From NCBI GenBank assembly GCA_946401765.1, contig CAMIVJ010000243.1, positions 1-5,081 on the forward strand: a stretch of 5,081 bases of DNA, given 5' to 3'. A model generated the notes under the pieces. The model did not search any database. It worked only from the letters and a program-made list of their open reading frames with translations, and was not told the DNA's origin. A program made the position numbers and the translations under genes. Below are positions 1 to 4,363 of the stretch, in pieces. Positions within the stretch are counted from its first letter, which is position 1. Each line of letters opens with the position of its first letter. The stretch comes from an uncultured bacterium (GTDB lineage: Bacteria; Verrucomicrobiota; Kiritimatiellia; RFP12; UBA1067).

Positions 1-57
1 CAGCTGCTCTCGTCTGGGCAGCCGCTTGTGCAGCTGAACATCGGAGAGGGCGAGTAA
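1..57 (+). CDS. C-terminal end of an upstream gene (partial, unidentified)
   Basis: Frame 1 is open from the left edge and encodes 18 residues ending in VQLNIGEGE before a TAA stop at 55-57. Codon use (CTG, CTC, CCG, GGC, GAG) is GC-rich like the trp genes, and the sequence becomes visibly less GC-rich soon after the stop, which is what a gene end would look like. A small GC hairpin begins five bases downstream. Eighteen residues are too few to assign a family, and chance openness over this length is quite possible. No function is proposed. Confidence 0.35.
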   Translation, partial: QLLSSGQPLVQLNIGEGE

Positions 58-61
58 GTTC

Positions 62-76
62 TGCGCCTGTGGCGCA
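62..76 (+). terminator. Short GC hairpin after the upstream stop, possible weak terminator
   Basis: TGCGCC (62-67) and GGCGCA (71-76) are perfect 6-bp complements around a 3-base loop, five bases after the TAA at 55-57. The position suits a transcript end for the upstream gene. No T-run follows (the next bases are CAAGGCG), so it lacks the second half of an intrinsic terminator. It could be a 3'-end stabilising hairpin or chance. Confidence 0.25.
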
Positions 77-121
77 CAAGGCGTAATCCTTCGACGACGA
101 GTGGGGGCTCCAATCCGATTT

Positions 122-162
122 CATTGTGGCATTATGGAATCGCTGCCCTCAATGCCACAATG
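122..162. repeat. 12-bp perfect inverted repeat
   Basis: CATTGTGGCATT (122-133) is exactly complementary in reverse to AATGCCACAATG (151-162), with a 17-base spacer. A second interleaved pair, CATTATGG (130-137) and CCATAATG (163-170), gives a pattern of two forward octamers of form CATTRTGG followed by two reversed ones. Directly after, GCCATAATGGC (162-172) is an odd-length palindrome around position 167. The patch lies about 66-114 bp upstream of the TTGACA at 236, so it could hold regulator sites or be a relic of a small repeat element. There is no T-run, so a terminator is unlikely. Confidence 0.7.
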
Positions 163-205
163 CCATAATGGCTCATTTTCACATTTTCACAATCTCACAA
201 TAACG
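150..205. repeat. Degenerate 8-bp tandem repeat array (7 units)
   Basis: Read in steps of eight from position 150 the sequence is CAATGCCA, CAATGCCA, TAATGGCT, CATTTTCA, CATTTTCA, CAATCTCA, CAATAACG. Two adjacent pairs are identical (units 1-2 and 4-5), and most units share CA at the start and CA at the end. The first two units are also the right arm of the inverted repeat at 122-162. The array is AT-rich against the coding DNA. Its role is unknown: clustered regulator sites, a slippage-prone microsatellite, or decayed repeat DNA are all possible. Confidence 0.55.
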
Positions 206-235
206 ATGTCTCTTGCGGCTATCCCTGGCAGAATC

Positions 236-291
236 TTGACATTTTTGTTGCACTTTTCCCTATTGCGCTACGCAAGGGAAAGTGCTAAACT
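236..291 (+). promoter_or_regulatory. trp operon promoter region (two candidate alignments)
   Basis: This region must drive the trp leader, because the next gene upstream ends at 57 and the leader peptide starts at 301. Candidate A has a perfect -35 TTGACA (236-241) but only a poor -10, TATTGC (261-266), at 19-bp spacing. Candidate B has -35 TTGCGC (263-268), 17 bp, then -10 TAAACT (286-291) preceded by TG at 283-284 as an extended -10. B would start the RNA at about 297-299, almost at the trpL ATG. A would start it near 273. I cannot choose between them from sequence. No TrpR-type operator with paired CTAG half-sites is visible here. Confidence 0.5.
250..285. repeat. Imperfect palindrome overlapping the trp promoter, possible operator
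   Basis: The left arm GCACTTT (250-256), CCC (258-260), TTGCG (263-267) pairs with the right arm CGCAA (271-275), GGG (276-278), AAAGTGC (279-285). This gives 15 base pairs around a 3-base CTA loop, with one bulged T at 257 and two unpaired bases at 261-262. It covers the -35 of candidate promoter B and the -10 of candidate promoter A, so a dimeric regulator bound here would block either. It is not a terminator, because the leader peptide follows and there is no T-run. The operator role is inference. Confidence 0.5.
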
Positions 292-300
292 AATTGCGTC

Positions 301-378
301 ATGAGCACATTGGCATCCATAAACAAGCAGTGGTGGTGGCCTTGCGGATTCGGTTTCGCAAGGCGCGTGATGTCGTAG
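301..378 (+). CDS. trpL: trp operon leader peptide with three tandem Trp codons
   Basis: An ATG at 301 opens a 25-codon frame ending in TAG at 376-378. Residues 11-13 are three consecutive TGG codons (331-339). Trp is the rarest amino acid, so WWW in a short frame just ahead of trpE is the hallmark of a ribosome-sensing attenuator. The peptide itself should have no enzymatic role: stalling at the Trp codons when charged tRNA-Trp is scarce changes how the downstream RNA folds. The 12 codons after the Trp run are translated through the hairpin at 339-364. No Shine-Dalgarno lies at normal distance: the nearest purine run, AAGGGAAAG (274-282), ends 18 bases away. Translation may therefore start on a near-leaderless RNA, as known for trpL of Sinorhizobium. 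The start is chosen because it is the only in-frame ATG ahead of the Trp run. Confidence 0.9.
   Translation: MSTLASINKQWWWPCGFGFARRVMS
339..364 (+). promoter_or_regulatory. Attenuator 1:2 (anti-antiterminator) hairpin
   Basis: GCCTTGCG (339-346) pairs perfectly with CGCAAGGC (357-364). The stem extends inward by a G-T pair (347-356) and an A-T pair (348-355), leaving a 6-base loop (349-354). The left arm starts at the last base of the third Trp codon, so a ribosome stalled on the Trp codons would cover it and stop this stem forming. When it does form, it locks up 346-354, the bases needed for the antiterminator. This is the expected behaviour of a 1:2 hairpin in trp attenuation. The fold is read by eye, with no energies calculated. 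Confidence 0.75.
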
Positions 379-430
379 TGCTGAGTCAACGGTAAGGACA
401 TTCCAAACGCAGAGCAGGCGGACCGAATCC
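346..430 (+). promoter_or_regulatory. Attenuator 2:3 antiterminator pairing
   Basis: GGATTCGGT (346-354) is exactly complementary to ACCGAATCC (422-430). After a small internal loop (355-356 opposite 421), CGC (357-359) can also pair with GCG (418-420), giving 12 pairs in total. The 3' partner, 418-430, is the whole 5' arm of the terminator that follows, so the two folds exclude each other. If the ribosome stalls at the Trp codons and masks 339-345, this pairing should win and transcription continue into trpE. The complementarity is seen directly; the switching behaviour is inferred from the known trp attenuation mechanism. Confidence 0.75.
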
Positions 431-457
431 AAAAGGAGTTCGGTCCGCTTTCGTTTT
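418..457 (+). terminator. trp attenuator (intrinsic terminator, 3:4 hairpin)
   Basis: GCGGACCGAA (418-427) and TTCGGTCCGC (439-448) are perfect 10-bp complements. Inside them TCC (428-430) pairs with GGA (435-437) around an AAAA loop, leaving one bulged G at 438, so the stem is 13 pairs. A T-rich tail, TTTCGTTTT (449-457), follows. The hairpin sits between the leader peptide and trpE, 36 bases before the trpE ATG, where an attenuator is expected. When Trp is plentiful the ribosome should clear the leader quickly, let this hairpin form and stop transcription before trpE. Confidence 0.9.
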
Positions 458-493
458 ACACTCAATCAACAACAAACAAAGAAAGATCAGACA

Positions 494-1921
494 ATGCTTA
501 AGAAACTCTCAGAAGAAGAATTCAAAAGGCGCGCGGCGTCAGCCGACCGCGTGGCCGTGTTCAAGGAGTTCCTCGCCGACAGAGAGACTCCCGTGGCCGC
601 GCTCTCGCGTCTGGACGACGACGAGGAGGCGTTCCTCCTCGAAAGCGTCGCAGGCGGAGAGACTCGCGGACGCTACTCGTACCTCGGTATCGAGCCGCGC
701 GGACATGCCGAGGGCGCAGATGCGCTCGCCGAGCTGAAGAGCTCCTTCGCCGCCGCCCGATATGCGCCCGCGCCGGAGCTGCCAGAGTTCCAGGGAGGCG
801 CGGTGGGATACGTCGCATACGACGCCGTGCGCATCTTTGAACCGAAGGTGGCCTTGAGAAACGAGGAGGGCACGCCGCCGATGGCGTTTCTCGTCTGCGA
901 CAAGTTCCTGGTCTTCGACAACGTGCGCGACACCGTGACCATCGTGGTGATCGCCGACGCGGCGAAGGCGGGCGCGTATGCGGAGTCGATGAAGGAGATC
1001 GAGCGCATCTACGCGAAGATGCTGAGCGCCGAGTCAATCGCCCGTGTGATCGAGCGGAACGGCAGCGCCGCCTCTTCCAGGGCTGCCGCCGCCGAGTTCC
1101 GCTCGGAGATGACGAAGGGCGAATTCTGCGAGATGGTGGAGAAGTGCAAGGAGGCGATCGCCGCAGGAGAGGTGATACAGATCGTCCCCTCGCAGAAGTT
1201 CACCACGAAGACCGACGTGCCGGCGCTTGCGCTCTACAGGTCGCTCAGAATGATCAACCCGTCGCCATACAACTTCTTCATGCGAATCGGCGCGAAGACG
1301 CTCATCGGGTCGTCGCCAGAGGAGCTTGTGAAGCTCGCGGGGCGCACGGCGTCCACGGCGCCGATCGCGGGGACGCGTCCGAGAGGCGACACCCCTGCGC
1401 GCGACGCCGAGCTCGAGCGCGAGCTCAAGGCCGATCCAAAGGAGAACGCCGAGCACGTGATGCTCGTCGACCTCGGCCGGAACGACCTCGGCCGCGTGTG
1501 CGAGACGGGCAGCGTGAAGGTGGAGGGCCTTGCCCACGTTGAGCGCTACTCCCACGTGATGCATCTCGTGAGCAACGTGAAGGGCACGCTTGCGAAGGAC
1601 CGCGACGCGTTCGACCTTCTTCCCGCGGCCTTCCCCGCAGGCACTCTCTCCGGCGCGCCCAAGGTGCGCGCTATGGAGCTCATCGCCGAATACGAGAAGT
1701 CGCCTCGCGGCATCTACGGCGGCGCGGCCGGGTACTTCTCGTTCACGGGCGACATGAACTTCGCGATCGTCATACGCACGCTCGTGAAGGAGGGCGACAC
1801 GATCGTCATGCGCTCCGGAGCGGGCATCGTGGCGGATTCCGATCCCGAACGCGAGTACGACGAGACCATCAACAAGGCGAAGGCCGTGTTCGAGGCCGTG
1901 AAGTTCGCCGAGGCGCTCTGA
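494..1921 (+). CDS. trpE: Anthranilate synthase component I (TrpE)
   Basis: The 475-residue product is the synthase subunit that makes anthranilate from chorismate with ammonia supplied by TrpG, the first committed step of Trp synthesis in the cytoplasm. The N-terminal domain carries the Trp-feedback element LLES (48-51), followed by GRYSYLGIEP. NPSPYNFF (255-262) is the second half of the allosteric pocket. The C-terminal chorismate-binding domain shows PIAGTRPRG, DPKENAEHVMLVDLGRNDLGRV (D326, N330, D331), PAGTLSGAPK (381-390) and GAGIVADSDPE (442-452), all in canonical order. Length is normal for a stand-alone TrpE, and these motifs fit TrpE rather than PabB. The ATG at 494 leaves about 17 residues before the family's usual N-terminal homology. 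Its ribosome site is weak (AAAGAAAGA in an A/C-rich stretch). The gene lies 36 bases after the attenuator and 25 bases before trpGD. One oddity is Asn260 where Salmonella TrpE has Met293 in the feedback site. Confidence 0.97.
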   Translation: MLKKLSEEEFKRRAASADRVAVFKEFLADRETPVAALSRLDDDEEAFLLESVAGGETRGRYSYLGIEPRGHAEGADALAELKSSFAAARYAPAPELPEFQGGAVGYVAYDAVRIFEPKVALRNEEGTPPMAFLVCDKFLVFDNVRDTVTIVVIADAAKAGAYAESMKEIERIYAKMLSAESIARVIERNGSAASSRAAAAEFRSEMTKGEFCEMVEKCKEAIAAGEVIQIVPSQKFTTKTDVPALALYRSLRMINPSPYNFFMRIGAKTLIGSSPEELVKLAGRTASTAPIAGTRPRGDTPARDAELERELKADPKENAEHVMLVDLGRNDLGRVCETGSVKVEGLAHVERYSHVMHLVSNVKGTLAKDRDAFDLLPAAFPAGTLSGAPKVRAMELIAEYEKSPRGIYGGAAGYFSFTGDMNFAIVIRTLVKEGDTIVMRSGAGIVADSDPEREYDETINKAKAVFEAVKFAEAL

Positions 1922-1946
1922 GGCAATCGAAAGAAAGGAACATCCC

Positions 1947-3557
1947 ATGATCCTGATGATCGACAACTACGACTCCTTCACCTACAACCTGGTGCAGATG
2001 ATAAGGGCGCTCGGCGCGGAGATGAAGGTGGTGCGAAACGACGAGATCGACGTGGAGGGAATCGCCGCGCTGAATCCGGAGGCGATCGTGCTCTCGCCCG
2101 GCCCCGGCAATCCGGACTCTGCGGGCGTCACGCTCGCCGCGGTGAAGGCGTTCGCCGGCAAGGTGCCGATGCTCGGCGTTTGCCTTGGCCATCAGTCCAT
2201 CGCGCAGGCGTTCGGCGCGCGCATCGTGCGCGCGAAGCGTCTCATGCACGGCAAGACGAGCCGCATCCGCCACGACGGCAAGGGGCTCTTCGAGGGGCTT
2301 GACCAGGGTTTCGCGGCGATGCGCTACCATTCGCTCGCGGTGGAGCGCGCCTCGCTGCCGGACTGCTTCGAGATATCCGCCGAGAGCGAGGACGGCGAGA
2401 TCATGGGCCTTCGCCACAAGACGCTGCCCGTCGAATCGCTCCAGTACCACCCCGAATCCATCGGCACGCCAGAGGGCGCGCGGCAGCTTGCGAACTTCCT
2501 CGCGATGGCCACTGGGCGGCAGACGCGCAGGACGCTTCCGCAGTCCGTGAGAAAGGCCGTGATCACACGCGCCCTCGACGGCGCGAGCCCGAACGAGGCG
2601 GAGGCCGAGGGCTTCTTCGCGTCCATCCTCGCCGGCGAGGTTGGCGAGCCCGAGCTTGCGGCGTTTCTCACGGCCATCGCGAGGAATCCCGTGACGGCCG
2701 AGGAGCTCGCCGGCGCGGCGAGGGCGATGTCTGACGCCGCCGTGAAGGTGGATCTTGGCGGGCTCGACGCCGTGGACATCGTGGGAACAGGCGGCGACGG
2801 CTCGAACTCCTTCAACGTCTCCACCACGGCGGCGTTCATCGCGGCGGGCGCTGGCGTTACGATCGCCAAGCACGGAAACATCGCCTCCACGTCGCTGTGC
2901 GGCTCGGCGGACGTTCTGCGCGAGCTGGGGCTGAACCTGGCGGCGGGTCCAGAGCAGATGGCGGAATGCGTGAAGCGCGTGGGAATCGGCTTCCTCTTCT
3001 GCCGCAACCTCCACCCGGCGATGAGGTTCGCGGCGTCAGTGCGGCGCACGCTCGGCTTCCGCACCGTGTTCAATCTGCTGGGTCCGCTCACGAATCCGGC
3101 AGGCGCGAAGCGCCACGTGATAGGCGTGCCGCAGGAGAAGCTGGCGGTGACGCTCGCGACGGCGCTTGGAAGGCTCGGCTCGACGAGGGCGATGGTCGTC
3201 TCGGGCGCAGGCGGGCTGGACGAGATAAGCCCGGGCGGATTCACGTTCGTCTCGTCTCTCGCGGGCGGCGCGGTGAAGAACACGCTTCTCGACGCGGGCG
3301 GCGAGTACGGAGAGCGCTATACGGTCGATGCGATAAAGGGCGGCGACTCGGTGACCAACGCCGGGCTGCTCCTCTCCGTGCTGAAGGGCGAGGAGCACGG
3401 CGCGTACCGCGCGGCGGCCGTGGAGAACGCGGCGGCTGCGATCATGGTGGGCGACAAGGCGGCCACGTACGCCGAGGCGCTGGCGCTCGCCAGGGAGTCC
3501 ATCGACTCCGGACGCGCCCTCGCGAAGATGAACGCGATGATGGAGGCAATGCGATGA
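1947..3557 (+). CDS. trpGD: Fused anthranilate synthase component II / anthranilate phosphoribosyltransferase (TrpG-TrpD)
   Basis: This 536-residue protein joins two enzymes. Residues 1 to about 190 are a class I glutamine amidotransferase that releases ammonia for TrpE. It shows DNYDSFTYNL, the oxyanion loop SPGPG (50-54), the nucleophile Cys79 in GVCLGHQS, and the His168/Glu170 pair in YHPES. After a linker of roughly 190-205 comes anthranilate phosphoribosyltransferase, which joins anthranilate to PRPP. It shows GTGGDGSNSFNVST (280-293), KHGN (308-311), GSADVL, HPAM, RTVFNLLGPLTNP and the metal-binding GLDE with Asp425 and Glu426. Both halves are complete, with no frameshift or stop between them. 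A good AAAGGA (1934-1939) lies 7 bases before the ATG. The stop overlaps the trpC start as ATGA. The same fusion is known in enterics and some other bacteria, where it ties glutaminase and transferase levels together. Ile312 follows KHGN where Arg is commonest, which is a tolerated variation as far as I know. Confidence 0.96.
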   Translation: MILMIDNYDSFTYNLVQMIRALGAEMKVVRNDEIDVEGIAALNPEAIVLSPGPGNPDSAGVTLAAVKAFAGKVPMLGVCLGHQSIAQAFGARIVRAKRLMHGKTSRIRHDGKGLFEGLDQGFAAMRYHSLAVERASLPDCFEISAESEDGEIMGLRHKTLPVESLQYHPESIGTPEGARQLANFLAMATGRQTRRTLPQSVRKAVITRALDGASPNEAEAEGFFASILAGEVGEPELAAFLTAIARNPVTAEELAGAARAMSDAAVKVDLGGLDAVDIVGTGGDGSNSFNVSTTAAFIAAGAGVTIAKHGNIASTSLCGSADVLRELGLNLAAGPEQMAECVKRVGIGFLFCRNLHPAMRFAASVRRTLGFRTVFNLLGPLTNPAGAKRHVIGVPQEKLAVTLATALGRLGSTRAMVVSGAGGLDEISPGGFTFVSSLAGGAVKNTLLDAGGEYGERYTVDAIKGGDSVTNAGLLLSVLKGEEHGAYRAAAVENAAAAIMVGDKAATYAEALALARESIDSGRALAKMNAMMEAMR

Positions 3558-4363
3558 GCGACATTCTGGAAGAGCTTGCCGAGATGCGCAGGCAGGACGC
3601 TGCGCTGCGCGAGGGCGAGGTGCCGTTCGACGTGATGCTGCGCTGGGCCATGAAGGCGCCCGAGGCGCGCGACTTCGCGGCGGCGTTTCGCGGAGGTGAT
3701 GTCTCCATTAAACCGCGCATCATCGCCGAGCTCAAGCGCGCGTCGCCGAGCGAGGGTATGATACGCGAGGAGTTCCACCCAGTGGAGCTGGCGCGGGAGC
3801 TTGAGGCGGCGGGCGCTACGGCGCTCTCGGTTCTCTGCGAGCCCCATCGCTTCCTCGGAGACGAAGACTATCTGCGCGAGGTCCGCGCCGCGGTCTCTCT
3901 TCCGATTCTCTACAAGGACTTCATCACAACGCGCTATCAGCTGACCGCCGCGCGCGCCGCGGGTGCGGACGCTGCGCTGCTCATCGCCGCAGTGCTGAAC
4001 GACGCCGCGCTCAGGGACCTTATAGCCTTTGCGCATGAACTTGGGCTTGCGGCGCTCGTCGAGACGCACGACGAGCGCGAGATCGCGCGCGCAGTCGAGT
4101 GCGGCGCGCGCATCGTGGGCGTGAACTGCCGCAACCTGCGCAACTTCTCCACTGACGTGACGCTGCTTGAGTCGCTCGTGGGCAAGATACCGCGTCCGTG
4201 CCTGCGGATCGCGGAATCCGGCATGCACACTTCCGAGGCGGTACGCAGGGCGCAGAGCGCCGGTGCGGACGGCTTTCTCGTGGGCACCGCGCTGATGCGC
4301 GCGGCTCGTCCCGGCAAAAAACTCGAAGAACTTACAACCACAAGAAAAGGAAAAAGACAATGA
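3554..4363 (+). CDS. trpC: Indole-3-glycerol phosphate synthase (TrpC), monofunctional
   Basis: The 269-residue (beta/alpha)8-barrel enzyme closes the ring of CdRP, losing CO2 and water, to give indole-3-glycerol phosphate. Catalytic motifs are IIAELKRASPS (Glu59, Lys61), the second lysine in PILYKDFI (Lys121), Glu170 in ALVETHDE, Asn191 in VGVNCRNL, and the phosphate-binding AESGM (220-224, normally ESGI). The length fits one domain only; there is no TrpF domain as in the enteric TrpCF. The start at 3554 overlaps the trpGD stop by four bases (ATGA), and GGAGG (3542-3546) sits 7 bases upstream, so translation is probably coupled. The last eight residues, roughly TTRKGKRQ, go beyond the usual family end and are encoded by unusually A-rich DNA that also serves as the trpB ribosome site. 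Confidence 0.96.
   Translation: MSDILEELAEMRRQDAALREGEVPFDVMLRWAMKAPEARDFAAAFRGGDVSIKPRIIAELKRASPSEGMIREEFHPVELARELEAAGATALSVLCEPHRFLGDEDYLREVRAAVSLPILYKDFITTRYQLTAARAAGADAALLIAAVLNDAALRDLIAFAHELGLAALVETHDEREIARAVECGARIVGVNCRNLRNFSTDVTLLESLVGKIPRPCLRIAESGMHTSEAVRRAQSAGADGFLVGTALMRAARPGKKLEELTTTRKGKRQ

Noticed and set aside
250..285. Promoter palindrome as a terminator for the upstream gene
   Set aside because: No T-run follows the right arm, and it lies almost 200 bases past the upstream stop, on top of the trp promoter elements.
282..300. Possible TrpR operator around GTGCTAAACTAATTGCGTC
   Set aside because: It only loosely resembles the enteric operator: it lacks the paired CTAG half-sites and is not a clear palindrome.
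101..304. 67-codon open frame on the + strand ending exactly over the trpL ATG (ATGA)
   Set aside because: It runs through the repeat patch, the promoter and the palindrome, has no family resemblance or ribosome site, and its composition reflects AT-rich intergenic DNA. The ATGA overlap with trpL looks like coincidence.
268..465. 65-codon frame on the - strand across the leader
   Set aside because: It is antisense to the attenuator and leader peptide, whose paired arms explain this sequence better, and it has no recognisable protein features.
301..493. T-box riboswitch or TRAP-binding leader as the control element
   Set aside because: There is no T-box-like consensus and no series of spaced GAG/UAG triplets. 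The tandem Trp codons with competing hairpins explain the leader.
1034..1966. Long - strand open frame opposite trpE, 310 codons
   Set aside because: It is antisense to unmistakable TrpE motifs. Its Arg/His/Ala-rich composition is what a GC-rich gene produces when read on the opposite strand.
1869..3283. Overlapping long - strand frames opposite trpGD (381 and 319 codons)
   Set aside because: They are mirror frames of a GC-rich gene with intact catalytic motifs, with no domain resemblance and no start signals.
2897..3553. A longer N-terminal extension of TrpC in the same frame, starting at 2897
   Set aside because: The extension lies inside the TrpD coding region in another frame and is Arg/Gly-rich with no homology. 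The ATG at 3554 has a GGAGG at the right distance and gives a normal-length enzyme.
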